In this document: one piece after another, positions 55,716 to 64,000 of the stretch
Layout: the number at the start of each line of letters is the position of its first letter
Position numbering within the stretch: position 1 is the first letter of the stretch
Assembly: GCA_035607415.1 (NCBI GenBank)
Contig: DATNAQ010000123.1
Coordinates: 1 to 64,000, forward strand
Origin: JAQBQH01 sp035607415
GTDB taxonomy: Bacteria; Myxococcota_A; Polyangia; Palsa-1104
DNA: 64,000 nucleotides
Reading direction: 5' to 3'
Position numbers and translations under genes: made by a program
Notes under the pieces: generated by a model
What the model saw: only the letters and a program-made list of their open reading frames with translations
What the model was told of the DNA's origin: nothing
The model's database searches: none

Positions 55716-58027
55716 CAGAAGTCTCCTCGCACGCCGAACACCGGCAAAAACGGCAGGCCGCTCAAGTATTGCACCTTTTTGTAGTCGAACGAGTAGAGCA
55801 CGCCCTCGGCCGACGACGAGTTGTAGATGTTCTGGACGTCGAGATAGAGCGTCAGCTTCCAGGCGTTGAAGTCGAACGTCTTGTCGACGCGCACGTCGAG
55901 CTGGTTGAACGGGGGCAGCCGTCCCGAGTAGGGCGAGCCGTAGACCGGAATGTACTGATAGCTGTTGACGTCGTAGTAGGCGCGCGTCACCGGCGTGTAG
56001 GGATTGCCGGTGACGTAGCGGAAGCGCACGCCGGCCTGGAAGCCGTAGGGCAGCTTGTAGCTGCCGAGGATGGTGAGGATGTGCGTCTGGTCGTACTGGA
56101 AGACGCGCCACGGATCGCCCGGATGATCGCGACGCTCGGAGCGCATGATGGTGTACGAGACCCAGCCGAAAAAGTTCTTCCACAGCTCCTGGCGCGCGAG
56201 CAGCTCGCCGCCATAGACGCGCCCGACGCCGCCGTCCTCGAGCGGCGGATCGCCCGGCAGCACGCCGCGCACGACGAGGTTGCGCAGGTCCTTGTAGAAG
56301 CCCTGCGCCTCGATGTGCAGCGTCGAGGTCGCCTTGATCTCGATGCCGGCGACGTAGTGGATGCCGAACTCGGGCGCGAGCGTCGGGTTGCCGAAGACGC
56401 GCGACAGATCGGCCGAGTCGGGCGCCTGGTGATAGACGCCGACCGATCCCTGCAGCGCCACGCGCGACGACACCTTGACGCGCACGGCGAGGCGCGGCTC
56501 GGGCAAGACGGCGTCGGATTTGAAGCGCTCGTTCTTGGTGCCGACGAAGGTCATCGCCTCGAGGCGGAACTGCGGCATCACCGTCAGACGCTGATGGAAG
56601 AGCTGGATGGTGAGCGCCACGAACGGCGCCACGTGGTTGGTGATCACCGTCGTGTGATCGATGAGCACCGCTTCGTTGGGATTGGGCGGCGAGTAGCCGA
56701 GGAAGTCGCCGGTGTCACCCTCTCGGAACAGGCCCGACGGATTCTGCCGCGCGTCGAGGTTGTAGCGCGTGCCTTCGTAGTCGAGCCCGGCGGCGAGGCG
56801 CAAGAGGCGCCCGAGCGGCACGTGATAGATCGCGCGCAGTGACCACTCGAGCTGCGTGTCGGTGTTGAAGTAGGTGCCGTTGCCGACGGTGGTGGAGAAA
56901 CCGTAGGGCGTGTCGTAGCCGACCGACGGCGTGATCGACAGGGTGCCGCCGCCGCGGAAGCGGTGGGTCCAGCGGATGAGCCCGCGGTGGAAGAAGGTGT
57001 CCTGCTCGTACTCGCGGAACGGGCCGCCGTTGTTGTCGAACAGGCCGACCTGGAGCTCGTCGTCGCTGCCGAAGACGAAGAGGTCGAGATCGTCGCGCGG
57101 CGTGAGCGCGTAGTGCAGCTTGAGCTGGTAGTCCCAATATTTCGGCTCGAAGCGCGTGCGCTGGGCGAGGAACGGCGGCAGCGTGAACTCGAGGATGCTG
57201 ACGCGGAAGGCGGCGCCGAAGGAGAACTTCTTGCCGATGTTGCCCTCGAGCAGGCCCGAGGCGTCGACGAGATCCATCTGCGCGAAGCCGTGGAGCCCGT
57301 CGGTGCGCGGGTTGCGCGTCTCGATCTCGATGACGCCGCCGAGGCCGCGGCCGTGCTCGACGTCGTAGCCGCCGGGCAGCAGCGTGAGCGAGTTGACCAG
57401 CGCCGAGTTCACCGTCGAGCGCACGCCGCCGAAGTGGTACAGCGTGGGGATGTAGACGCCGTCGGCGTAGACGCGCGTGTCGTTGGGCGCCGAGCCCCAC
57501 ACCGCGAGCAGGCCGCCGTTGAACGGCGCGCGCGCCAGGCCGGGGAGGTTCTGCACCGCCTTGAGCGTGTCGCCCTGCGTGCCGGCGATGTGGGCGATCT
57601 CCTCCGACGACACGCTCTCCGCGATCGGATCGGAGGTGACCGTCCGCCCGCGCACGTGCGAGACGTAGCGCGACTTGGCGATGACGTAGACGTCGAGCAC
57701 CGTCGGCAGGTTGATGCGCAGGTCGACGTCCTGGTCGTAGTCCTTGATATCGTTGCCGCGGAAGTGCACGACGTGGTGGCCGAAGGTCAGCCCCTCGAAC
57801 AGGAAGCGGCCGCGCTTGTCGGTGGTCTGCTGCGCGACGCCGTCGTCGATGATGACGTCGACTCCGGCTTGCGGCACGCGATCGCCGCGGCTGTGCACCT
57901 CGCCGAGGAACGGCTGCGCCACGATGGGAATGGGCAGGAGCTGCGCGCGGACGACGGCCGGCGTGAAGATCACGAAGGCGAGGGTGAGGCTGCGCAGGAG
58001 GGGCCGCACGAACGTCGTCTTCTTCAT
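55715..58027 (-). CDS. TonB-dependent outer-membrane receptor
   Basis: 770 residues. Signal peptide (PLLRSLTLAFVIFTPAVVRA), a carboxypeptidase-regulatory-like beta-sandwich (GVDVIIDDGVAQQTTDKRGRFLFEGLTFG), a plug domain (ESVSSEEIAHIAGTQGDTLKAVQNLPGLARAPFNG, VYADGVYIPTLYHFGG) and a beta-barrel ending in PVFGVRGDF. Complete. Substrate unknown. Starts 29 bp from a divergent lipoprotein gene and couples to the downstream lipoprotein. Confidence 0.9.
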   Translation of the reverse strand: MKKTTFVRPLLRSLTLAFVIFTPAVVRAQLLPIPIVAQPFLGEVHSRGDRVPQAGVDVIIDDGVAQQTTDKRGRFLFEGLTFGHHVVHFRGNDIKDYDQDVDLRINLPTVLDVYVIAKSRYVSHVRGRTVTSDPIAESVSSEEIAHIAGTQGDTLKAVQNLPGLARAPFNGGLLAVWGSAPNDTRVYADGVYIPTLYHFGGVRSTVNSALVNSLTLLPGGYDVEHGRGLGGVIEIETRNPRTDGLHGFAQMDLVDASGLLEGNIGKKFSFGAAFRVSILEFTLPPFLAQRTRFEPKYWDYQLKLHYALTPRDDLDLFVFGSDDELQVGLFDNNGGPFREYEQDTFFHRGLIRWTHRFRGGGTLSITPSVGYDTPYGFSTTVGNGTYFNTDTQLEWSLRAIYHVPLGRLLRLAAGLDYEGTRYNLDARQNPSGLFREGDTGDFLGYSPPNPNEAVLIDHTTVITNHVAPFVALTIQLFHQRLTVMPQFRLEAMTFVGTKNERFKSDAVLPEPRLAVRVKVSSRVALQGSVGVYHQAPDSADLSRVFGNPTLAPEFGIHYVAGIEIKATSTLHIEAQGFYKDLRNLVVRGVLPGDPPLEDGGVGRVYGGELLARQELWKNFFGWVSYTIMRSERRDHPGDPWRVFQYDQTHILTILGSYKLPYGFQAGVRFRYVTGNPYTPVTRAYYDVNSYQYIPVYGSPYSGRLPPFNQLDVRVDKTFDFNAWKLTLYLDVQNIYNSSSAEGVLYSFDYKKVQYLSGLPFLPVFGVRGDF

Positions 58028-58056
58028 ATCACGCCGGACGTGGTACGAATGATCGA

Positions 58057-58500
58057 ATGCGTTGGCACGTGGTTGCTCTCGTCCTCGTCGCTGCCGTGGT
58101 CGCCGGTAGCCTGGGCTTCTTCGCCTGCTCCGATTCGCCGAGCTGCCAGCCCGGGGAGCTGGTGCTCCACATCGGGCTCATCGACAATTCGCCGCAGGCC
58201 GACACCATCACCGTCACCGGGATCGATCCCGGCGCCGCGGTGACCGAGAGCTTTCCGCACGCCATCGATCCCAACGCGGTGGCGCTGAACATCGAGCACG
58301 TCGTGGAGCACGTGACCTGGCCGCAAGGCTTCCCGTCGCACGCGGTCGTGCACCTCGTCGTGCGCGCGCTCTTGAATGGCACCGTCCTCGGCGTCAACAC
58401 CGCGACGATCCAGCTTGGCACCAAGTGCGGGGAAGGCTCGATGCTGGTCTCGGCGCGCTACGGCACCGACGACGACGCCGGCGTCACCGGCGGATTCTAG
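58057..58500 (+). CDS. Hypothetical lipoprotein
   Basis: 147 residues. Hydrophobic N-terminus with FFAC, likely lipobox at the Cys; mature part is beta-rich with CQPGELVLHIGLIDNSPQADTITVTGIDP and a DDDAGVTGGF end. Probably secreted; family not recognised. Divergent from the 770-residue receptor and convergent with the Oar-like receptor. Confidence 0.65.
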   Translation: MRWHVVALVLVAAVVAGSLGFFACSDSPSCQPGELVLHIGLIDNSPQADTITVTGIDPGAAVTESFPHAIDPNAVALNIEHVVEHVTWPQGFPSHAVVHLVVRALLNGTVLGVNTATIQLGTKCGEGSMLVSARYGTDDDAGVTGGF

Positions 58501-58508
58501 GGCGTCGC

Positions 58509-61500
58509 TCAGAACGAGAGGCGCAGGCCGAAGCGCATCGACAGCGGCGCCTGGTAGGCGGTGGCGCGGCCGTAGTTGGGGTTGAGGATCGGCGGCCCGC
58601 CCGCCAGCGTCTTCAGGTTCACGAGGTCGGCAGCGGTGCCGTTCGGGATGGGCTTGACGCTCGAGGTGGTGTACTCGGCGTCGACCGCGGTGACCGCCTG
58701 CTGATCGAGCAGGTTGAAGACGTCGGCGGTCGCCTCGAGCGCGAACAACGACGAGAGCTGCCGCTTGTAGCCGAGGTGCAGGTCGACCTGCGTGTAGAAC
58801 GGCGTGCGTCCGCCCGAGCCGCGCGGCAGCACGTAGGTCTCGAGGCGCCCGTAGGTCGGATGCGCGCCGAGGACCTCGATGGGGCTGCCCGAGAAGGCGT
58901 TGAACGCCGCGCCGACGATGAACGTGGAGGCGCCGACGGGGATGAAGTACGAGCCCTGGACCTTCAAGTTGTGCGGGCGATCGTTGGGCAGCGGGCCGTC
59001 GCGGTTGACGAGCAGCTCGCGCAGGTCGTACTGCGTCGAGATGTTGGGATCGAGCTGGCCGTTCGACGCCTGGAACAGGCCCGGGTAGTTACCGACGGTG
59101 CGCGAGTAGGTGTACGAGGCGAGCACGATGAAGTTGTGCGAGAGGCGCTTGCTCGCCGTGAGCACCAGCGCGTCGTAGGTGCGCTTGGGCGCCGCGAAGC
59201 CCGACGACAGATCCTTGTAGAGCGCGAGCTGCTGCTGCGCGTTGGCGCGCGGGCAATTGGGGCCGCTGTTGCCGTTGCAGCTGGCCGGATCGGGCGGCAG
59301 GCTCGAGATCTTGCTCTCGAGGTCGTGCACCGCGCCCTGGTCGATCGGCTCGCCCGGATTGGCCACGATGTAGTTGACGCCGCCGTCGGGCGAGACGTCC
59401 TCGATCACGCGCCCGAGGTTGCGGTGGATGTACGAGGCGCCGAGCACCATGTCGAGGCCGACGTCGAACTGCAGGCCGGCGGTGACCTCCTCCGAGTACA
59501 TGCCCTTGAGCGTCGGCGAGACCAGGCCGAAGCTGCCGCCGTTGATGTCGGCGTTGCCGATCTTCGGGCCGGTGCAGGTCGTCGGATCGATGCGCCCCTG
59601 CGCGTTGGCGGTGCAATTCTGACCGATGCCGGCGATGATCCCTTCGCCCGAGAACTGGCGATCGTTGATGTCGAGCGGGATCGACTCGTAGAAGCGGCCG
59701 TAGCTGGCGAAGATCTTCGAGCGTCCCTTGCGCGTGAAGTCGTAGATGGCGCCGACGCGCGGCGCCCAGTTGTCGTAGATGCCGATCTGGGTGACGCCGT
59801 TGATGTCGCGGACCTGCTGGCCTTCCCAGCGCACGCCGGCGTTGAGCGTCAGGCCGGGGACGAAGCCGACGTTGTACGAGTCGCGCAGGTAGGCGCCGTA
59901 GTTGTACGTCGTCGTCGTCGCCGAGAAGCCGTCGAGGAGCACCATGCCGTCGCCGTTCGGCCCGTTCTCGGGGATCTTGGTGCCGTACTGGCGATAGATC
60001 TCGGGGCCGCCGGCGCGCACGCGGTAGAAGGCGCCGCCGGTGTACGAGCGCTTGTCCTTGTAGATGTCGTCCTCGAAGTCGAAGCCGAGCTTGATGGCGT
60101 GCGTGCCGCCGAGGCGCGCGAAGTAGGTCGCCGACGCCGAGGCCGAGATGCGCTGCGACGTCGTGTGCTGGAGGAAGCCGAAGCCGCCGTCGATGTAGTT
60201 GAGCACCGGGCAGGGGTTGAAGGTCGCGCCCTGCGACGGCGTCTGCGGCGCGCACGGCGTGACGCCGGGCTCGAAGGTCGCCAGGTCCTGGTTGACGCCG
60301 TAGAGCACGCCGGGGCCCATGCCCGCCGCCGTCGGCGTCGGCGTCAGATCCTCGTAGTGGTAGCCGGCGAGCACGTCGAGCTGCAGGCGCCGATCGGCGA
60401 GCTTCGAGGTGAAGTGCACGAGCGCGTCGTGCGTGTTGTCGAAGGTCGAGCCGAGGAGCTGCCCCTCGGAGCCGTTGAGCGTGCCGAGGATGCCGCTCGT
60501 CGTCTGCGGGCTGCCGATGTACTGCAAGACGAGCGCGTTGTTCTGGTCGAGCTGGAAGTTGAGCTTGGCGATCCAGTTGTAGAGGCGCGTGTCGGTCTGA
60601 TAGCGCTTGGTGAACTGGTCGGGCAGATCGACGGTGGCGAAGCCGGGCGTGGTGCAGAAGCGCTTGTCGAGCCAGGCAGGGCAGGTGACCGACGGATCCT
60701 TGTCGCCGGCGTAGGCGCCCATGAAGCCGGCGGGGATGTCGTTGTCCGTGCGCGTGCGCAACGAGCGCGTGGTCTCGAACGTGGTGAACGTGGGCGCGAA
60801 GCCGACGTAGAACCAGACCTTGTCCTTGACGATGGGGCCGCCGAGATCGAAGCCAAAGTCCATGGCGTACTTCTGGTGGTTGCGGAAGCCGATGGCTTCG
60901 CCCGAGCGCGCGATGAAGTGGCCGTCGAGCTGGAAGGGCGTGGCGTTGAACCACAGGTCGCCGTGGAACTGGTTCGAGCCTGCTTTGGTGATGACGTTGA
61001 CCACGCCGCCGGTGGCGCGGCCGTACTCGGCGTTGTAGCCGCCGGTGATGAGCTCGGTCTCGCCGACGAACTCGAGCGTCAGCTGCGTGCCGAGGAGGCC
61101 GAAGGCGGGGTTGGTCGAGTTGACGCCGTCGATGAGGAAGTTGTTCTCGGGGCCGGTGGAGCCGTTGAACGACACGCTGGTGCCCTTGCCGATGCCGGTC
61201 TCGCCGGTGCCGGCGGCGGCGCCCGGGGCCAGCGTCATGATCGAGTCGTAGGTGCGGCCCTGCACCGGCGTGTTGCGCACGAAGTCGTTGGTCACCGCGG
61301 TCTGCGTCTGCGTGTTGCCGACGTCGACGTTGGGCGCCTGCTCGACGATACGGATGGTCTGCACCTGCGCCGTCTGCGTTGGCATCGCGACGTTGATCGC
61401 GAGCGTCTTGTCGGCCTGCACGAACACGCCGGGGCGCTCGATGTGCAGGTTGGCGAAGTAGAAGCGCACCAGGTACTCGCCCGGCGGCAGGTCGGTGATG

Positions 61501-61709
61501 ATGTAGTGGCCGTCGGCGTCGGTGAACTCGGTCTGCTCGCCTTGCAGCGCGGGCGAGGTCACGGTGATGGTGACGCCGCCGAGCTTCTTGCCCGAGGCCT
61601 GATCGATGACGGTGCCTTCGATCGAGCCGCTCACGGCGGCGTGGGCCTTCGGCGCGAACAGCAACAGCGCGGCGGCGAGCGCCAGCGAAAAACGTGCGAG
61701 GGTCCTCAT
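58509..61709 (-). CDS. Oar-like TonB-dependent receptor
   Basis: 1,066 residues, with ATG overlapping the lipoprotein stop (ATGA). Signal peptide (RTLARFSLALAAALLLFAPKAHA), N-terminal CarboxypepD_reg-like domain (GSIEGTVIDQASGKKLGGVTIT), then a plug with SFNGSTGPENNFLIDGVNSTNPAFG and TGGYNAEYGRATGGVVNVITKAGSN, then a large barrel ending PLSMRFGLRLSF. The sequence matches the Oar group, known in Myxococcus as a TonB-type transporter needed for protease (PopC) secretion. Function here is inferred. Confidence 0.87.
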   Translation of the reverse strand: MRTLARFSLALAAALLLFAPKAHAAVSGSIEGTVIDQASGKKLGGVTITVTSPALQGEQTEFTDADGHYIITDLPPGEYLVRFYFANLHIERPGVFVQADKTLAINVAMPTQTAQVQTIRIVEQAPNVDVGNTQTQTAVTNDFVRNTPVQGRTYDSIMTLAPGAAAGTGETGIGKGTSVSFNGSTGPENNFLIDGVNSTNPAFGLLGTQLTLEFVGETELITGGYNAEYGRATGGVVNVITKAGSNQFHGDLWFNATPFQLDGHFIARSGEAIGFRNHQKYAMDFGFDLGGPIVKDKVWFYVGFAPTFTTFETTRSLRTRTDNDIPAGFMGAYAGDKDPSVTCPAWLDKRFCTTPGFATVDLPDQFTKRYQTDTRLYNWIAKLNFQLDQNNALVLQYIGSPQTTSGILGTLNGSEGQLLGSTFDNTHDALVHFTSKLADRRLQLDVLAGYHYEDLTPTPTAAGMGPGVLYGVNQDLATFEPGVTPCAPQTPSQGATFNPCPVLNYIDGGFGFLQHTTSQRISASASATYFARLGGTHAIKLGFDFEDDIYKDKRSYTGGAFYRVRAGGPEIYRQYGTKIPENGPNGDGMVLLDGFSATTTTYNYGAYLRDSYNVGFVPGLTLNAGVRWEGQQVRDINGVTQIGIYDNWAPRVGAIYDFTRKGRSKIFASYGRFYESIPLDINDRQFSGEGIIAGIGQNCTANAQGRIDPTTCTGPKIGNADINGGSFGLVSPTLKGMYSEEVTAGLQFDVGLDMVLGASYIHRNLGRVIEDVSPDGGVNYIVANPGEPIDQGAVHDLESKISSLPPDPASCNGNSGPNCPRANAQQQLALYKDLSSGFAAPKRTYDALVLTASKRLSHNFIVLASYTYSRTVGNYPGLFQASNGQLDPNISTQYDLRELLVNRDGPLPNDRPHNLKVQGSYFIPVGASTFIVGAAFNAFSGSPIEVLGAHPTYGRLETYVLPRGSGGRTPFYTQVDLHLGYKRQLSSLFALEATADVFNLLDQQAVTAVDAEYTTSSVKPIPNGTAADLVNLKTLAGGPPILNPNYGRATAYQAPLSMRFGLRLSF

Positions 61710-62884
61710 TGGCACTGCTCCGGCGTGACGTGGTTGTCGAAGGTGTTGGCGTCGCTCGCGGGATCGCCGTCGGCGCCGGCGACGGTGAACATCATCGTCG
61801 GCGAGGTGAAGGTGGTCTTGCCGGCGGCGTCCTTGACGGTGAACGAGAACGTGTAGTCGCCGGCGGGCCAGTCGGCCGGCGCGCGCGCGGCGCCGGCGCC
61901 GGCGGTGTAGACGAAGTCGAGCTGCGCGTCGTTCTCGTCGTCGGCGCAGGCGGTCGGGTCGGCGCCGCGATCGGCGTAGGCCTCGACGGCGGCGGGATCG
62001 AAGCCGGCGGGGCCGGTCGCCGTCACCGTCGCGCTGGTCTCGTCGAGGAGCGACCAGAAGGCGAATTGCAGCACCTCGTTCGGCGCGATCGTCGTCGGGC
62101 TCGACGAGAAGTCGGGATACGACGCGTCGGGGTTGGGGGCGATCGCTTCGGTGGTGAACTTGAGATCGGTGGGATCGACGAGCGTCGCGCCCGAGGCGTC
62201 GGCGGCGGCGAGGCCCTGACGATCCTTGAGCAGCTCGGGGTGGATGCGAATCGTGTAGGTCGACTCGGGATCGAGGTTGCCCGGCAGGATCACGATGGCC
62301 GGGCCGAACGGGATCCAGACGACGTCGGAGGTGAACTCGGGCGAGCCGGAGTTGTCCCAGTACGCGGTGGTGCCGGGGACCGCGGTGCCCGTCGAGTCGA
62401 GGAGCTCGACGATGCCCGCCGCCAGCTTGTAGGGCGTGGCGCCCGTCGGCGCGCCGTTGTCGTTGACGGCGACGGTCTCGATGCTCGAGTCGAGGAGCTT
62501 GTTGAAGACGAGGCGGATGGCGGTGGCGCCGGCGTTGAGCGGCACGCCGTCGGCGGGGACGGCGAGCGGATCGACGCAGGTGCCGCCCGTCGGGCTCGAG
62601 CAGTCGAGCGGCGGCACCGTCTGCGCGACGAGGAACTGATTGATGCACGGGTTGGTGTCGCTGCACTGGGGCGGCGGCGCCGTGTCGAGAAGATCGACGG
62701 CGGCGCCGCGCTCGGCGGGCGGGCCACCGACGAAGGCGGCATCCTGGATCATCGCCTTGATGAGGCGCGGCGGCCCGGCGGGATCCTTCAGATGGCCGAG
62801 CGAAGTGTCGTCGCAGCCCGTCGTCGCGGCGGCGGTGCCGGCGATGACGATGCACGAGACGACGAGACCGGGCAGCATGCGCAT
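61706..62884 (-). CDS. Ig-like lipoprotein coupled to the Oar-like receptor
   Basis: 392 residues, ATG at 62884 (an earlier start lies 13 codons upstream but reads as non-signal). Signal peptide with lipobox TTGC. Mature protein has beta-sandwich (Big_5/SbsA-like) segments: ATAIRLVFNKLLDSSIETVAVNDNG, TYTIRIHPELLKDRQG and ADWPAGDYTFSFTVKDAAGK, plus several Cys in pairs. The stop overlaps the Oar-like start (ATGA), so the two are translated together; it is the likely surface partner. Confidence 0.78.
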   Translation of the reverse strand: MRMLPGLVVSCIVIAGTAAATTGCDDTSLGHLKDPAGPPRLIKAMIQDAAFVGGPPAERGAAVDLLDTAPPPQCSDTNPCINQFLVAQTVPPLDCSSPTGGTCVDPLAVPADGVPLNAGATAIRLVFNKLLDSSIETVAVNDNGAPTGATPYKLAAGIVELLDSTGTAVPGTTAYWDNSGSPEFTSDVVWIPFGPAIVILPGNLDPESTYTIRIHPELLKDRQGLAAADASGATLVDPTDLKFTTEAIAPNPDASYPDFSSSPTTIAPNEVLQFAFWSLLDETSATVTATGPAGFDPAAVEAYADRGADPTACADDENDAQLDFVYTAGAGAARAPADWPAGDYTFSFTVKDAAGKTTFTSPTMMFTVAGADGDPASDANTFDNHVTPEQCQ

Positions 62885-62965
62885 GCAAACTCCTTGGGCA
62901 AAGGCGCGGCCAGGCGCGTGCACGGCGCACGCGTCGAACCTCGTTAGCGGCCGCCGGTCAGCCCG

Positions 62966-63022
62966 TTACGAACAGGCCCAACCGGCCGGCGTCGAAGCTG
63001 CGGCCTGACGCTCGCCGCAGGG
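62966..63022 (-). pseudogene. Decayed tail of a paralogous Cys-rich protein
   Basis: The minus strand encodes CGERQAAASTPAGWACS followed by a stop. This matches the last 17 residues of the protein at 63505 (HGERQASDPTPPGWPCP) at about 10 of 17 positions. Upstream, another frame reads NGTCGPYRANFCSN, as if frameshifted from the same ancestor. It looks like a remnant of a third copy. Confidence 0.45.
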
Positions 63023-63115
63023 TTGGTTCAGTTGGAGCAGAAATTCGCACGGTATGGACCGCACGTACCGTTGGACACCGAAGTGAAGAAAAGCGGAAAC
63101 CTCAGGCAACGGCGA

Positions 63116-63496
63116 TCAGAGGCACTGGCTCCGGCGCTGGATGGATTGGCAGAACGACGCCTCCAGGCACCACGCGACGGCACAACCGTCGAGGCAATAG
63201 ACGGTGCCCGCGTTGCAGGCCGGCGCCGTGCACGTGCGCGCGTAGGTATCGCAGCCGCAGAGAAAGCAGGTCTGCGTGACGCGATCGTTTGCCGGACAGG
63301 GCGCCTGGCCGCCACCGCCGCAGCTCGGATCGACGCAGGCGGGACAGCCCGGTTGACACTGGCAGGCGTTGGGCTGCGCCACCGACGGAGCACTGCGCTC
63401 TTCGCCGGCGGCGCCCGGCTGCGGCTCGACTCCGCCACAGGCGGCGAGCATGGCTGCGCAGGACAACAGGACGACGGCGACTGCGTGGGAGCGCAT
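63116..63496 (-). CDS. Cys-rich secreted lipoprotein
   Basis: 126 residues from ATG 63496. Signal peptide with lipobox (AACGG). Mature part is very Cys-rich (CQCQPGCPACVDPSC, CFLCGCDTYARTC, CNAGTVYCLDGCAVAWC), at least 15 Cys. Likely disulphide-bonded, surface. Eight bp after the next protein on the same strand, so co-expressed. Function unknown. Confidence 0.75.
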   Translation of the reverse strand: MRSHAVAVVLLSCAAMLAACGGVEPQPGAAGEERSAPSVAQPNACQCQPGCPACVDPSCGGGGQAPCPANDRVTQTCFLCGCDTYARTCTAPACNAGTVYCLDGCAVAWCLEASFCQSIQRRSQCL

Positions 63497-63504
63497 GAGG
63501 ACCT

Positions 63505-64000
63505 CTATGGACAGGGCCAGCCGGGCGGCGTCGGATCGCTGGCCTGACGCTCGCCGTGGCCGAAGTGGCAGAAGCGCGTGCCGCACAAGGCCGCATCGTC
63601 GGTGCAGGTCTTGTAGACGTACGCGAGCCCGTCGGCCGAGCACGTCGGGGTCACACCCGCCGGCGGCAGATCGAGCGGACATTGATAGCCGCGACAGAAT
63701 TTGCAGGCGCCGCCGTCGCAGATGTCGGTCGCCGACGCCAGGAAGAAGTCGGGATACTCGAGCGGACCCCAGTACGACGTGCAGGTGAAGCCGTCGAGCC
63801 GGCTGTCGTCGGCGAGCTTCATGTGCTCGGTGTAGCTGTCGACGTCGACGGGCACGGAGCCGATCGTCGGCTGGCAGAGATCCTGGAAGTGTCCCTCGGC
63901 GTCGAAGCTGCCGCAGTCGCCGGGCTGCGGATCCATCTGCGGCCCCGCGCGCACCAAGCTGAAGCCGGTCGTGACCGGAAAGATGTCGACGAAGGCCGCC
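63505..64000 (-). CDS. Cys-rich secreted protein, 5' end missing
   Basis: At least 164 residues; the frame is open to the right edge of the window, so the start is outside. Visible part contains CTSYWGPLEYPDFF, CDGGACKFCRGYQCPLDLPP, TCSADGLAYVYKTCTDDAALCGTRFC and ends HGERQASDPTPPGWPCP. Many Cys, no recognised family. Tandem with the 63116 gene. Confidence 0.7.
   Translation of the reverse strand, partial: AAFVDIFPVTTGFSLVRAGPQMDPQPGDCGSFDAEGHFQDLCQPTIGSVPVDVDSYTEHMKLADDSRLDGFTCTSYWGPLEYPDFFLASATDICDGGACKFCRGYQCPLDLPPAGVTPTCSADGLAYVYKTCTDDAALCGTRFCHFGHGERQASDPTPPGWPCP

Noticed and set aside
58425..61856. Very long plus-strand frame opposite the Oar-like receptor
   Set aside because: Repetitive Arg/Val/Glu composition typical of antisense frames; the receptor has signal peptide, plug and barrel.

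Overview
The window is about 64 kb of high-GC bacterial DNA. It is packed with lipoproteins whose lipobox Cys is followed by a Gly/Thr/Pro-rich linker. It also holds a giant Ser/Thr kinase fused to an ATPase and repeats, a MYXO-CTERM-like tail, an Oar-like TonB receptor, PilZ and GGDEF proteins, and the zwf-opcA-pgl cluster. Together these point to a Myxococcota (myxobacteria-like, Polyangia-type) chromosome. I cannot name a genus. I see no phage genes, insertion sequences, CRISPR arrays or rRNA.

Layout. 1-7 kb: a DUF885 peptidase (cut by the left edge), a PilZ protein, a secreted trypsin-like protease coupled to a 57-residue protein, and a lipoprotein coupled to an M1 aminopeptidase. 7-12.8 kb: a 1,252-residue kinase/ATPase divergent from a degenerate adenylate-forming enzyme, then an ETHE1-type persulfide dioxygenase. 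12.8-18.6 kb: a carbon operon of GH15 glycosidase, zwf, opcA and pgl with overlapping or near-overlapping ends, then a 49-residue very basic protein. 18.6-24.3 kb: two coupled propeller-like proteins, a lipoprotein, PIN-PhoH ATPase, a rubredoxin-like miniprotein and a Cys-rich lipoprotein. 24.3-29.1 kb (minus strand): copper monooxygenase-like lipoprotein, FtsB/DivIC-like protein, membrane diguanylate cyclase, outer-membrane protein and cobalamin adenosyltransferase. 29.2-32.8 kb: a TetR regulator facing an SCP2 / Fe-alcohol dehydrogenase / SCP2 / broken kinase operon, with a perfect 20-bp palindrome between them.

32.8-44.4 kb: a lipoprotein esterase whose halves look circularly permuted, a secreted Cys/His protein, a propeller lipoprotein, a fatty-acid desaturase, tRNA-Ala(GGC), YbaK, a PlsC-type acyltransferase, a PAS-only protein divergent from an AraC regulator, and a Ycf48/BNR-like lipoprotein. 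44.5-50.7 kb: glutathione S-transferase, SGNH esterase, an orphan TRAP-type binding protein and a DUF1588/DUF1501-type secreted pair. 50.8-54.9 kb: a large palindromic hairpin, an acyl-CoA synthetase, a cytochrome P450 wrecked by two internal deletions, an orphan bufferin-type copper-binding peptide and DoxX. 54.9-64 kb: two TonB-dependent receptors, each translationally coupled to a secreted lipoprotein, and a set of Cys-rich secreted proteins running off the right edge.

Themes. Much of the window encodes exported proteins. Translational coupling (ATGA, GTGA, TGATG, TAATG) is frequent and was used to choose starts. At least two genes are clearly broken by small deletions, so either gene decay or consensus/assembly error should be considered. 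Function calls rest on motifs read by eye; no database search was run.
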